The position numbers and the translations under genes were made by a program. Positions 46,096 to 55,140 of a stretch of 64,000 nucleotides of DNA are shown here, piece after piece (position 1 is the first letter of the stretch; every line of letters starts with the position of its first letter). The notes under the pieces are model-generated. The model saw only the letters and a program-made list of their open reading frames with translations, ran no database searches and had not been told where the DNA came from. The stretch comes from an uncultured Neokomagataea sp. (GTDB lineage Bacteria; Pseudomonadota; Alphaproteobacteria; Acetobacterales; Acetobacteraceae): the NCBI RefSeq assembly GCF_946476835.1, contig NZ_CAMKWA010000001.1, positions 186,001 to 250,000 of the forward strand, given 5' to 3'.

Positions 46096-46398
46096 GTGTC
46101 TCGTAGCATCAGGAGGAGTGAGCAGAGGCTGAGTAAACGATGCAGTTACCTTATCCCGTCAGGATAACAGGCAAATCTTTCATTCTGAAAGTTTTATATG
46201 CGGTATGGTGTGTGTTATAATGGCAACGTGAGACTTTAAAACAACAATCGGTGCATGTCATTGAAATGTCATTCGTTTTAATGACGGGTTTCGCCTCAAA
46301 TTAGGAACCGTAAAAGGGGCCGCCCTCTTTTGGTTCGAAGCCTTGATAGTGCAGGGCAACTTTACTTGGAAATATGTGATCAGGAGCCCGGAAAAAAC
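46096..46398 (+). other. 303-bp regulatory gap upstream of the tandem TBDRs
   Basis: No credible ORF lies here. From left to right I see an extended -10-like TGTTATAAT at 46213-46221, a PHO-box-like repeat at 46255-46272 and a strong hairpin at 46305-46336 (GAACC-gt-AAAAGGGG / CCTCTTTT-GGTTC). A ribosome-binding region (GGAAAAAAC) precedes the GTG at 46399. If transcription starts near 46228, the leader is about 170 nt. Confidence 0.5.
46255..46272 (+). promoter_or_regulatory. PHO-box-like direct repeat upstream of the tandem TBDRs
   Basis: ATGTCAT-TGAA-ATGTCAT is an exact 7-nt direct repeat with an 11-bp period, matching the PhoB box layout with one mismatch per half-site (A for C at position 1). 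It points toward the TBDR at 46399, 126 bp downstream. No good -10 lies 10 bp after it, so its mode of action is unclear. Confidence 0.55.
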
Positions 46399-48795
46399 GT
46401 GCGATTGAAACAGTGTCTTTTGTCTTCCGTTGCGTTGTTGGCGATGCCGTGTGTGGCTTCTGCTGCGGTGAAGCAGAATGTTGCTCATAAAGCGGGTCAT
46501 CAAGCCGTTCCTGTTCATGCGTCTAAGCCCGTTAATACGGTGGAAAACGCACATACAGTGGTGCGCCATGCGCATGCATTGAATGCAACGAGTGAAGAGA
46601 GCGTTTCAGTCGTCGGGCGGACACGTACGGGGCAGGACGCAGAGCAATCTGTCTCTAAGGCTGTGATGCGCCAATTTGTGCCGGGGACGAGCCCATACCG
46701 GATGTTGAGCCGTGACGCGGGTGTGAATTTCACCTCCACGGATCCATTCGGCATCGATAGTTTTGGTGCGAATCTTTATGTGCGTGGGTTCTTCATGAAC
46801 CAAATGGGTGTGACGGTTGATGGCGTTCCATTGAACGATCAGACCTATCAGTCGGTGAATGGATTGAGCCTCGCTTCGGCGATTATCCCAGACGATATGC
46901 AGTCTTTGCGTATGTCTCAGGGGGCGGGGTCTGTTGAGTTGCCTTCCACCAATACGCTGGGCGGCACGGTTCAGGTGACGTCGAGTGATCCGAGTGATCG
47001 GCGCGGTGGAAAGATCAGCCAGTCTTTCGGGAGCTATGATTCGTACCGCACTTATGTCCGGCTGGATTCGGGTAAGCTGAATTCGAGCGGGACCAAGTTC
47101 TTCACGTCCTATGCGCGTACGGATGAAGGTATGTGGATGGGGGGTGGTAAAGATCAGTTTATGCAGCAGGTTGATGCTAAGTTGGTGCAGCCGATTGGTG
47201 CACAAAGCCGTGTGTCTGCCTTCTTCAACTGGTCGGGCCTGACGCAGTGGAATTATCCGGACACATCGGTTGGCATTTTGCAGCAAGATGGCTGGCGGAC
47301 GCCAAACCTGTATCCGAATTATGCTCTGGCTTATAATATCGCGAATGGCGGAGCCGTTCCGGCGGGTTATGCTGGTGTGCCGGGTATTCCGGGCTCACAG
47401 ATTGCGCGTTATGATGGCGGGCAAGCAGAGACCAATTATATGGGCGGTCTGCATTTTGACTTGGCTTTATCTGATGCGTTGACGTGGAACACAACGCTCT
47501 ACGGTCATAGCCAGACAGGTTATTATAGCTACACGGATAATACGACACCGTCTCCGGGAACGGGTGCACCGCTCTCTGAAATTGTATGGCAGAATCGTCA
47601 AGAGCGTTATGGCTTGGACACGTCATTGCGTTACCGGATTGGCCGTCATACGCTGGAAGGTGGCGTGTGGTATGAGAATAATAACCAAGCTGCGGGGCTG
47701 TTCAGTTATAATGAACCTGCTTTAGGGCAAGGAACGCCATTGCAGGCTGTTGGCCCATATGATGTTTATGGCCCCGCTTTTCAGCAGGGTTATGGGTTCC
47801 AGTGGAACACCAATGTGGTGCAAACCCATTTGCAGGATAGTATTCGCCTAGCGCAGGGTCTTGTTCTTCATGCGGGCTTTAAGTCCATGGTAGCGACGAC
47901 ATCTGGTGGGGCTAATTATAATAATCAGAGCTATACGGACGCTACGGCATTGCCCAATGGGTCATTGACGGCTTCTGACGCGTTCTTGCCACATGTGAAC
48001 TTGGATTGGCATGTGAACCGTCATCATGAGTTTTATGTCGATGTGGCCGAGAATATGCGGGCGTATGAGGTGTCCGCTTATGGTGTGGCTAATTCGGTTT
48101 ACTCGGTACAGGATCAAGATACGTTTTTGGCGCAACGTAAGGACCTGAAGCCTTCTAAGGCTTGGGTTTATTTGGGTGGCTATCGCTATACGTCTTCATT
48201 CCTGCAGGCGAATGCGACGGTGTATCATGCGAAGCTGTTGCATCCGGTTTTGGCTGCAGCTGTGGGGTCTTTAACGAACCCTATTTCGCAAGTGATTGAT
48301 TTTGGTAAGGTATCCATGACCGGTGCAACCGGTGATGTAGCGTTAACGCCACTGCCGGGGCTGACGATTGATAATAATATTTCCTACAATAAAGGAACTT
48401 ATGATCGGGATGTTCAGACCACGGGTGGCTACTACGCGTTAGCAGGTAAGAAGATCGTTAATTATCCGGCATGGATGTACAAGGCTTCGGTTTCTTATGC
48501 TTGGCATGGAGCAATGGCGCATTTTGATGCGAATTATCTGGGCCGACGCTATTATAGCTTTATGAATGATACGTCCATTGGGGGGTATTGGCTGGCGAAT
48601 GCTGGTTTGGATTATCGCTTTGGCAATGTGAGTGTGCTGCGTGATGTAACAGCAAGCTTTAACGTTTATAACCTGTTTAACACCAAGTACATCGCAACGA
48701 TGGGTGAGAATGATAACCCTGCAACAGGTGATTATCAGTCGATGGAACGTGGTGCTGTACGTCAGTTTTACGGTACGATCAGCGCTGGTTTTTAA
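46399..48795 (+). CDS. TonB-dependent outer-membrane receptor (first of tandem pair)
   Basis: I place the start at the GTG 46399, giving 798 residues and a clean signal peptide (LSSVALLAMPCVASA); the track start at 46330 has a poor N-terminus. The plug carries LYVRGFFMNQMGVTVDGVPL and MSQGAGSVELPSTNTLGG, and the barrel ends in FYGTISAGF. The ligand is unknown. It is clearly paralogous to the next gene (shared SQGAG, TLGG, SSDP and MRAY motifs in register). A PHO-box-like repeat lies upstream. Confidence 0.92.
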   Translation: MRLKQCLLSSVALLAMPCVASAAVKQNVAHKAGHQAVPVHASKPVNTVENAHTVVRHAHALNATSEESVSVVGRTRTGQDAEQSVSKAVMRQFVPGTSPYRMLSRDAGVNFTSTDPFGIDSFGANLYVRGFFMNQMGVTVDGVPLNDQTYQSVNGLSLASAIIPDDMQSLRMSQGAGSVELPSTNTLGGTVQVTSSDPSDRRGGKISQSFGSYDSYRTYVRLDSGKLNSSGTKFFTSYARTDEGMWMGGGKDQFMQQVDAKLVQPIGAQSRVSAFFNWSGLTQWNYPDTSVGILQQDGWRTPNLYPNYALAYNIANGGAVPAGYAGVPGIPGSQIARYDGGQAETNYMGGLHFDLALSDALTWNTTLYGHSQTGYYSYTDNTTPSPGTGAPLSEIVWQNRQERYGLDTSLRYRIGRHTLEGGVWYENNNQAAGLFSYNEPALGQGTPLQAVGPYDVYGPAFQQGYGFQWNTNVVQTHLQDSIRLAQGLVLHAGFKSMVATTSGGANYNNQSYTDATALPNGSLTASDAFLPHVNLDWHVNRHHEFYVDVAENMRAYEVSAYGVANSVYSVQDQDTFLAQRKDLKPSKAWVYLGGYRYTSSFLQANATVYHAKLLHPVLAAAVGSLTNPISQVIDFGKVSMTGATGDVALTPLPGLTIDNNISYNKGTYDRDVQTTGGYYALAGKKIVNYPAWMYKASVSYAWHGAMAHFDANYLGRRYYSFMNDTSIGGYWLANAGLDYRFGNVSVLRDVTASFNVYNLFNTKYIATMGENDNPATGDYQSMERGAVRQFYGTISAGF

Positions 48796-48822
48796 GTCCA
48801 GCATAAAACTGTATGGGTCAGA

Positions 48823-48852
48823 AAGGGCACAGCTTGGCTGTGCCCTTTTTGT
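48823..48852 (+). terminator. Intrinsic terminator between the tandem TBDRs
   Basis: AAGGGCACAGC / GCTGTGCCCTT with a 3-nt loop is followed by TTTGTTTTT. It lies 28 nt after the first TBDR stop, so the second gene probably has its own promoter. Confidence 0.92.
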
Positions 48853-49032
48853 TTTTATATTGTAAAAAGATCAAAACGTGACATATATGAAACGAAATAG
48901 GGCTTTCGTTACAAACTTTGTGTAAAGAGAGCTTGTATAACGCTTATTTTAATGTAATTTAAAATTAATCGTATAGATGTGGGTGAATTTATTTTCACCG
49001 AAAATTATTAGTTAAATTAAGCGGATGTGATC

Positions 49033-51441
49033 ATGAGACTGCGCCTTCTTCTTTCAACTGTGGCGGCTGGAGCTGTTTTGACGGGTTTCTCGTATGCGGA
49101 AGCTGCGCCGCATACGGGGGGGAAAACCAAATCGACGCAAACCGTTGGTGTGAAGAAAATGAGTGCTCCTGCGGTGCATGTGCGGAAATCCGCGCCTCAT
49201 GTTGCTTCAGGAAATGAAACGCTGACTGTGAGCGTGCGGCGCATTGCATCGCATAATGCGGTGGAAGTGGTTTCTCGCCAGACAATGGATCATTTCGTTG
49301 CGGGTACGAGCCCGGTGTCGATTTTGGCGCAAACGACACCGGGGGCATTGTTTACATCGGATGATGCCTTTGGTCTCGATACCGTGGCGAATACATTGTA
49401 CGTCCGTGGTTTTAACCAGACCCAACTTGGTGCGACGTTGGATGGTATTCCAATGGGTGGACAAGGTTTTCATAACTGGAATGGTCTTGGCGTTGATCAG
49501 GCTGAAATTCAGGAGAATATCTCCAGTTTAACCCTCTCTCAGGGAGCCGGCGCATTGGACACGCCATCGGCTCAGACATTGGGGGGGGCCATGACGTTTG
49601 CGAGCAGTGATCCGACGGATCATGCTGGAGGACGGTTAAGCCAGCTCTTCGGGAGTAACCATGGTTTCCGTACGTTTGCGCGTGTGGATAGTGGTATTTT
49701 GAACCAGACGGGTACGAAGTTTTATGCTTCTTTTGCACGGACGGCTCAGGATTTATGGAAGGGCTACGGAGATCAATCTGAACTCCAAGCGAATGCAAAA
49801 ATTGTTCAGCCTGTTGGTGAGCACGGTAAAATTACGGCTATTTTTGATTATTCAAATTTTGCCCAGTACAATTACCTCTCAGTCACCAAGAATATGTGGC
49901 AACGCCTAGGGCAGGACAGCATTTATCTGAAGCCAAATTACGCGTTGGCAAAGCAGTATGCGTATTATGCGCAAAATGGCGGTGTTCCTGCGAATTATGC
50001 TGGTGTTTTATCCAATGATGAAATCAGCGATTTTGCTTATGACGGCACCCAAATTCAGCGGAATTACCTCTCCGCATTGACCGGTGATTTTGAACTGGCT
50101 CCCGGTATTACGTCGAAAACCATTGCGTATGCACATATTTCTAATGGTGATTATGCGGGGACAAATTCGTCTTTAACATCACCAGATTCTCAGGTGCCTA
50201 TGGTGCTTGAAGTGGGGCACCCTGATACCCGCCGTCTTGGTGTGGTGCAGAGTTTTGATATTCAGGCGGGTCGTCGTAACGATATTAAAACGGGTGTTTG
50301 GTACGAGAATAATCGCTTCCAATACCCCATGATGATGTATCAAGATGGTGTTAATTACCCACATGCATCGTTGTCAGATTTTACAAATGGGACAACGTGG
50401 TGGCGTGATGCTTTTAACACCAATACGTTCCAGTTTTATCTGCAAGATACATACAAGGTCTTGAAAAACCTGACCGTTACGGCGGGATTCCGTTCTTTGG
50501 TGCAAAGCACACATGGGGGCACGAAAGAAGATAATTCGAGTTCGTTGTCGGATTGGGGAGTCTATTATAGCCATCCCGTTAATGGGGCTTTGACTGCGGC
50601 AAATGCCTTTCTGCCGCATGTGAATGTAGATTATCGCTTTCTTGAGCATCACGAGATTTACGTCGATATTGCTGAGAATATGCGGGCCTATGATTATGGA
50701 GCGCAGTCTTCGAGTGGGAGTGCGTGGTCTCATATTGGTACGAGTAAGGTTAGCGCACAGAGTGTGTTTGATGCGAGTAAGTCTGTTTTACGCCCTGAGC
50801 GGACGTGGAATTATGTGATTGGTTATCGTTTTAACAGCCAGTATTTCTCTGGAAGTGTTGATTATTACCATACAGATTATTTCAATCGTTTAGCGGCGAT
50901 TTCCAGTGGGCCGGTAAATAACACGTATAATGCGTATCTGAATGTTGGGCGTGAAAGTGTGAATGGAGCGGACGTTCTAGGCACTATTCGTCCGCTCCCA
51001 GGTCTGGCGATTACGAATAGTTTTAGTTGGAATGACGCGCGTTATCAGCAGGATAGCTTGCCTTATGCTGGAAGCACGATCAGTATTAAGGGTAAGCAGC
51101 AGGTTTATTATCCCAAGTATATGTATAAGGCCGATGTGACTTATACGTGGAAAAAAGCGACCGTGAACTTCAATACGAACTATGTTGGGTCACGTTATAT
51201 GACCTACACAAATGATGAGAAGATTCCGGCGTATTGGTCTTCAACGCTGACGGCGAGCTACGATTTTGGTCGTATTGGATTTGCTGAAAACATGAAGGCG
51301 ACTTTTGGCGTAACGAATCTGTTCAACCAGAATTATATTGGCGGCGTATACGGCGCTGCGGCTGTCTCTGGTGATGATAATGCTAATCTGTTCGTGGCAG
51401 CACCGCGTCAGTATTTTGGCAGTGTTGCGGCGCAGTTCTAA
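49033..51441 (+). CDS. TonB-dependent outer-membrane receptor (second of tandem pair)
   Basis: The 802-residue protein (ATG at 49033) has a signal peptide ending near FSYAEA-APH, a plug (LYVRGFNQTQLGATLDGIPMGG; LSQGAGALDTPSAQTLGG) and a barrel ending in YFGSVAAQF. It aligns over its whole length with the preceding receptor, so the two arose by duplication and then diverged considerably. A strong hairpin (TTTCCGGCCC / GGGCCGGAAA, 51461-51487) follows the stop. The 237-bp upstream gap is AT-rich, with only an isolated GTGACAT half-site. Confidence 0.92.
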   Translation: MRLRLLLSTVAAGAVLTGFSYAEAAPHTGGKTKSTQTVGVKKMSAPAVHVRKSAPHVASGNETLTVSVRRIASHNAVEVVSRQTMDHFVAGTSPVSILAQTTPGALFTSDDAFGLDTVANTLYVRGFNQTQLGATLDGIPMGGQGFHNWNGLGVDQAEIQENISSLTLSQGAGALDTPSAQTLGGAMTFASSDPTDHAGGRLSQLFGSNHGFRTFARVDSGILNQTGTKFYASFARTAQDLWKGYGDQSELQANAKIVQPVGEHGKITAIFDYSNFAQYNYLSVTKNMWQRLGQDSIYLKPNYALAKQYAYYAQNGGVPANYAGVLSNDEISDFAYDGTQIQRNYLSALTGDFELAPGITSKTIAYAHISNGDYAGTNSSLTSPDSQVPMVLEVGHPDTRRLGVVQSFDIQAGRRNDIKTGVWYENNRFQYPMMMYQDGVNYPHASLSDFTNGTTWWRDAFNTNTFQFYLQDTYKVLKNLTVTAGFRSLVQSTHGGTKEDNSSSLSDWGVYYSHPVNGALTAANAFLPHVNVDYRFLEHHEIYVDIAENMRAYDYGAQSSSGSAWSHIGTSKVSAQSVFDASKSVLRPERTWNYVIGYRFNSQYFSGSVDYYHTDYFNRLAAISSGPVNNTYNAYLNVGRESVNGADVLGTIRPLPGLAITNSFSWNDARYQQDSLPYAGSTISIKGKQQVYYPKYMYKADVTYTWKKATVNFNTNYVGSRYMTYTNDEKIPAYWSSTLTASYDFGRIGFAENMKATFGVTNLFNQNYIGGVYGAAAVSGDDNANLFVAAPRQYFGSVAAQF

Positions 51442-51460
51442 GGTTTCTATCGATGATATC

Positions 51461-51487
51461 TTTCCGGCCCATTGTTGGGGCCGGAAA
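51461..51487 (+). terminator. Hairpin after the second tandem TBDR (possible terminator)
   Basis: CTTTCCGGCCC / GGGCCGGAAAG forms an almost perfect stem starting 19 nt after the stop. No T run follows, so it may act in RNA stability or as a weak terminator. Confidence 0.5.
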
Positions 51488-51540
51488 GTGTAAGGTTATG
51501 TGCGGTCTGCCTCGTTTCATTGGGGGAGGCGGTGCGTCCG

Positions 51541-52401
51541 TTAAGCGGATAATTCTGCCGAAAGATTATCAATAAATTGAGCAGCGACGCGTCCTGAGCG
51601 GCTGCCGCGTGCCATCGCCCATTGAAGTGCGCGGCGCCGTAGTTCTTCACTGTCGATGGGGAGCTGTCGGTCTGTAGCGTAGGCGTTGACGATGGCGAGG
51701 TAGTCGTCTTGCGTGGCACCATAGAGGCCAATCCATAAACCGAAGCGGTCAGAAAGGGAGACTTTTTCTTCAATGGCCTCTGATGGATTGATGGCGCTGC
51801 CGGTCTCATTTTCGATCATGTCGCGTGGCATGAGGTGCCGTCGGTTGGAGGTCGCATAAAGCAGGACGTTGTCAGGGCGACCGGCGACGCCACCGTCTAG
51901 GACGGATTTGAGCGATTTATAATCGGCGTCTTGGCTCTCAAAAGAAAGATCATCGCAGAATAAAATACACCGGCGGGGCGTTTGGCGCAGAAGTGCGAGG
52001 AGGCGCGGGAGTGAGGCTAAGGCATCACGTGGGATTTCGATCAGTGCGAGTGGCGCTTCGCCGCGTTCACGCTGCTCAGTATTAATGGCCGTTAGGGCGG
52101 CTTTTACAAGGGATGATTTCCCCATGCCGCGCGCGCCCCAGAGCATGACGTTATTGGCAGGAAAACCGCGCGCAAAATGACGTGTATTGGCCAGAACGGG
52201 AGCAATTTGCCGGTCAAGGCCGCGCAGTAGCTGCAGGGGAACGCCAGAAGGTTTTGTAATTGGGTGAAGGCTTTCGGTTGCGCCGTCCCAATAATGTACA
52301 TCGGCTTTGTCCAAAGCGTCGGCACGAGCGGGTTTGGGGGCCATGCGCTCAAGGCTATCGGCGATACGGGTCAGGGCAGTGAGGAGGGCGGGGTCGGTCA
52401 T
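51541..52401 (-). CDS. DUF815 AAA-type ATPase
   Basis: The 286-residue cytoplasmic protein is a P-loop ATPase of the DUF815 family. NNVMLWGARGMGKSSLVKA (Walker A), CILFCDDLSFE (Walker B), YATSNRRHL (sensor 1), SDRFGLWIG and RSGRVAAQF are typical. Its role is unknown, though many alphaproteobacteria keep it next to yajC, as here. It is divergent from yajC with 92 bp between. Confidence 0.92.
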   Translation of the reverse strand: MTDPALLTALTRIADSLERMAPKPARADALDKADVHYWDGATESLHPITKPSGVPLQLLRGLDRQIAPVLANTRHFARGFPANNVMLWGARGMGKSSLVKAALTAINTEQRERGEAPLALIEIPRDALASLPRLLALLRQTPRRCILFCDDLSFESQDADYKSLKSVLDGGVAGRPDNVLLYATSNRRHLMPRDMIENETGSAINPSEAIEEKVSLSDRFGLWIGLYGATQDDYLAIVNAYATDRQLPIDSEELRRRALQWAMARGSRSGRVAAQFIDNLSAELSA

Positions 52402-52493
52402 GGTAAAGCTTTATTCAACAGAGTGCAGCGCTTGACGCGCGGTCCCGGAACGATATGGTCCCTGCACGCTTCACTCAAGATGGAACTTTGATC

Positions 52494-52790
52494 ATGCAAA
52501 ATGTGTTTGCTAACCCACAATTTATTCAATTCGCCCCGATGGTTCTGATTTTCGTGGTGATGTATTTTCTTCTGATCCGTCCGCAGCAAGCGCGTCAGCG
52601 TAAGCTGAAAGAAGAGCAAAATAGCCTGCGCCGTGGTGACCGTATTGTGACGGCAGGTGGTGTGATCGGTGTTGTTCAGGCGACGCGTGAAGGCAGCGAT
52701 GAAGTTGATGTAGAGATCGCTCAAGGTGTGCGGGTTAAGATTGTACGCAGCACCATCACGACGGTTCTGTCACGCGAACAAAAGGCTTAA
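52494..52790 (+). CDS. yajC: Preprotein translocase subunit YajC
   Basis: The 98-residue protein has one TM helix (FAPMVLIFVVMYFLLIRPQQ) and the YajC signature RPQQARQRKLKEEQNSLRRGDRIVTAGGVIG. It is an accessory subunit of the Sec holotranslocon. The ATG at 52494 is used. Usually secD and secF follow; here a terminator and the convergent sodB follow, so secDF must be elsewhere. Confidence 0.95.
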   Translation: MQNVFANPQFIQFAPMVLIFVVMYFLLIRPQQARQRKLKEEQNSLRRGDRIVTAGGVIGVVQATREGSDEVDVEIAQGVRVKIVRSTITTVLSREQKA

Positions 52791-52822
52791 TGTCTGGCGT
52801 TTTGTTAGAAGACGCTTAGGTA

Positions 52823-52860
52823 CAAAAAAAGCTCCGCAGAATAGTCTGCGGAGCTTTTTT
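52823..52860. terminator. Bidirectional terminator between yajC and sodB
   Basis: The perfect stem AAAAGCTCCGCAGA / TCTGCGGAGCTTTT with a 4-nt loop is flanked by A and T runs, so it serves both convergent genes. Confidence 0.95.
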
Positions 52861-52876
52861 GTGTGTAAACCGCAGA

Positions 52877-53485
52877 TTAAGCGGATTTCAGCACAGCTTC
52901 TGCGTATTCGTAATTCGCCAGCTTATCGAGGTAGTTCGATACGTAATCTGGACGACGGTTACGGAAGTCGAGGTAGTAAGCGTGCTCCCAGACGTCGAGG
53001 CCCAGAAGAGTTTTGCCCTGGCCTTCAGCCAGTGGGTTGCTGCCATTTGGGGTCTTGGTGACGATGAGTTTGCCTTCGCCATTCAGAACCAACCATGCCC
53101 AGCCTGAGCCGAACTGCGTGGTTGCTGCTTGTTTGAAGGCTGCTTTGAAGGCGTCAACTGAACCGAAATCTTCGGCCAGCTTGCTTTCCAGAGCTGTTGG
53201 GATCTTGCCGCCAGCGGGTGACAGATTCTGCCAGAACAGAATGTGGTTCCAGTGTTGGCCCGCATTGTTGAAAATCGGCGCCATGTCAGCAGAATCGTGC
53301 GAGAGAACAATGATTTCCTCGAGCGATTTGCCTGCGAGTTCTTCATTCTTTTCAACGAAGCCATTCAGGGCTGTGACATAGGCCTGATGATGCTTGCCGT
53401 GGTGCAGTTCCAGGGTTTCCTGGCACATGCCAGCGTCAGCAAGTGCGTTGGCGGCGTAAGGTAGGGAAGGAAGTTCGAAAGCCAT
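52877..53485 (-). CDS. sodB: Superoxide dismutase (Fe/Mn type)
   Basis: The enzyme converts superoxide to peroxide and oxygen in the cytoplasm. The 202-residue protein shows metal ligands in LHHGKHHQAY, HWNHILFW and DVWEHAYYLD. The pattern AGQHWNHILFWQNL, with the active-site Gln in the first half, is the Fe-type arrangement. AAGGAG lies 9 nt before the ATG at 53485. The track start at 53581 overlaps the neighbour and is wrong. Confidence 0.95.
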   Translation of the reverse strand: MAFELPSLPYAANALADAGMCQETLELHHGKHHQAYVTALNGFVEKNEELAGKSLEEIIVLSHDSADMAPIFNNAGQHWNHILFWQNLSPAGGKIPTALESKLAEDFGSVDAFKAAFKQAATTQFGSGWAWLVLNGEGKLIVTKTPNGSNPLAEGQGKTLLGLDVWEHAYYLDFRNRRPDYVSNYLDKLANYEYAEAVLKSA

Positions 53486-53577
53486 GATATGTGCTCCTTG
53501 AGGAAAAGGAAGGGGCATTAAAAGCGTGTCGGCCCGCATGGTACAGTGCGTATAGCGAACCGTCATGCTCACCGATG

Positions 53578-54450
53578 TCACTTATGCGCGATGTTTGCAA
53601 CGCTACGTTCCATCGCGCCGATCAGTGCAGCGTAATCTTCATCTGCATGGTTATTGTTGCTGAGGGCAAGGGCTTGGTCAGCGACAGCCATGGCAGGCAT
53701 GAAAGCGCCGGCCTTTCGGCCAGCCTCCATGAGGAGGCCCATGTCTTTGGACATGAGGCGTGTGGGAAATTGGGATGGGAAACTCTTATTCTCTGCCATT
53801 GTCAGCTTGCGCTTATGGTGCGGACTGATGACGGCGAGGTTTTGGAGTGTTTCAAAAAGGACGTGCCGTTCAATTCCTGCAGAAAGGCCATAGCTGACCC
53901 CCTCAGAAATGACGTTGAGCGTTGCGCCCATAATCCCATTTACGACGAGTTTGAGGCGCGCAGCACTGCCGGCATGGCCTGCATGAATGGTGATTTTGCC
54001 AATGACATCTAGAATGGGACGTGCACGCTCAACGGTTGCAGTTGTCCCGCCGACAAGCATGATGAGCTCGCCTTTTTCAGCTTCTGGTGTGCTGCCTGAC
54101 ATGGGGGCGTCGAGCAGTGCGAAGCCATGGTCATGTGCGAGTTTGGCAAGTGCATCTGCTTGATCTGGGGAGACTGTTGATGTGTCGAGCACGAGTTTGT
54201 CTGGGGTCAACCCTGCGAGAAGCCCATTTTCGCCATGCAGGGAGGCTTGTTCTGCTGCGTCATTTGGTACGCAAAGAATGATAACGTCAGCTTGTTCAGC
54301 GATGGCGCGTGGCGAGGGGAGGGCTGTTGCGCCGGCGATACGGCCTGAGGGGGTGTAGGCTAGGACCGTATAGCCCGCTTTTTGAAGGTTTTTGCCCATA
54401 GGTTGCGCCATGGCGCCGTAGCCAATGAAACCAATTGTTGGATTGGGCAT
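53578..54450 (-). CDS. NAD(P)-dependent beta-hydroxyacid dehydrogenase family oxidoreductase
   Basis: The 290-residue protein belongs to the 3-hydroxyisobutyrate/tartronate semialdehyde dehydrogenase family. Rossmann motif GFIGYGAMAQPMGKNL is at the N-terminus. LLDAPMSGSTPEAEKGEL is the substrate-binding motif, and the catalytic lysine is in KLVVNGIMGATLN. The C-terminal helical domain contains KDMGLLMEAG. AGAGG lies 8 nt before the ATG at 54450. The precise substrate (for example succinic, glyoxylic or tartronic semialdehyde) cannot be read. Confidence 0.9.
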   Translation of the reverse strand: MPNPTIGFIGYGAMAQPMGKNLQKAGYTVLAYTPSGRIAGATALPSPRAIAEQADVIILCVPNDAAEQASLHGENGLLAGLTPDKLVLDTSTVSPDQADALAKLAHDHGFALLDAPMSGSTPEAEKGELIMLVGGTTATVERARPILDVIGKITIHAGHAGSAARLKLVVNGIMGATLNVISEGVSYGLSAGIERHVLFETLQNLAVISPHHKRKLTMAENKSFPSQFPTRLMSKDMGLLMEAGRKAGAFMPAMAVADQALALSNNNHADEDYAALIGAMERSVANIAHK

Positions 54451-54588
54451 GCAAAAAACCTCTTTAGGCCGTGAGTGTAGCAGCCCTGCATGATGAAGGG
54501 CTAACTGCATATTTGTTCTCTAAGCTTCAATGGGAATGGGGGGAGGAATATTTTTTATTTTGTATCGAAGGTGTGAGCCATAATTTTT

Positions 54589-55140
54589 TTAAGCATGCAG
54601 CGCGAGGGCGTGTTCCATATCTGGCAAGAGGGCATCGAGCGCTGCGGTCATTCGTGTGAAGTGGTTACGGTGTTTTTTGACGGTGGGAGCGGGGAGATGC
54701 GCGACTAGTAGTCCGTCCGGTAGGCGCGTAATTGCGTTGGGGTGAAAGGTCTGTCGATTGAGCGTAATACCGCAGGCATCCATCAGGGTAATATGGGCAC
54801 TGACGCCGATGGCAATGACCAGTTGTAGGCCGTGCAGAGTTCTGAGTTCGTGCTGTAACGTTTGTTTGGCAGCATTTAAGCGGTCTGGTTGAGCGATTGT
54901 GGCTTGGATGGCGGCGCTTGCTTGGGAGAAGCAGGCATAAGGGCGAAAGTCATCGCCATTTTGTGTGGAGAAGCGCAGGCCGCGTGCTTCGAAAATATCT
55001 TTTAGGCAGGCCCGGGAAAGGGTCTGATCAACATGCACGATGAGTATTGAAGGAGGGGAGAGGGAGGTAGAAGGAGGGCTCCCTTCCGAAGGAGCCAAAA
55101 AAGAAGAATGGATAGTTTCGGAAGGGAACGCAAAGGTCAT
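54589..55140 (-). CDS. Putative uracil-DNA glycosylase-fold protein (divergent)
   Basis: The 183-residue protein has no certain family. The C-terminal half (LRTLHGLQLVIAIGVSAHITL, then TRLPDGLLVAHLPAPTVKKHRNHFT) resembles the central beta-strand and the 'HPS' leucine-loop region of UDG superfamily enzymes, with HLPAPT in place of the usual HPSP. The N-terminus (LIVHVDQTLSRACLKDIF) is not diagnostic. A catalytic function is unproved. It overlaps the end of the NYN gene by 4 nt (ATGA), so the two are translationally coupled. Confidence 0.55.
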   Translation of the reverse strand: MTFAFPSETIHSSFLAPSEGSPPSTSLSPPSILIVHVDQTLSRACLKDIFEARGLRFSTQNGDDFRPYACFSQASAAIQATIAQPDRLNAAKQTLQHELRTLHGLQLVIAIGVSAHITLMDACGITLNRQTFHPNAITRLPDGLLVAHLPAPTVKKHRNHFTRMTAALDALLPDMEHALALHA

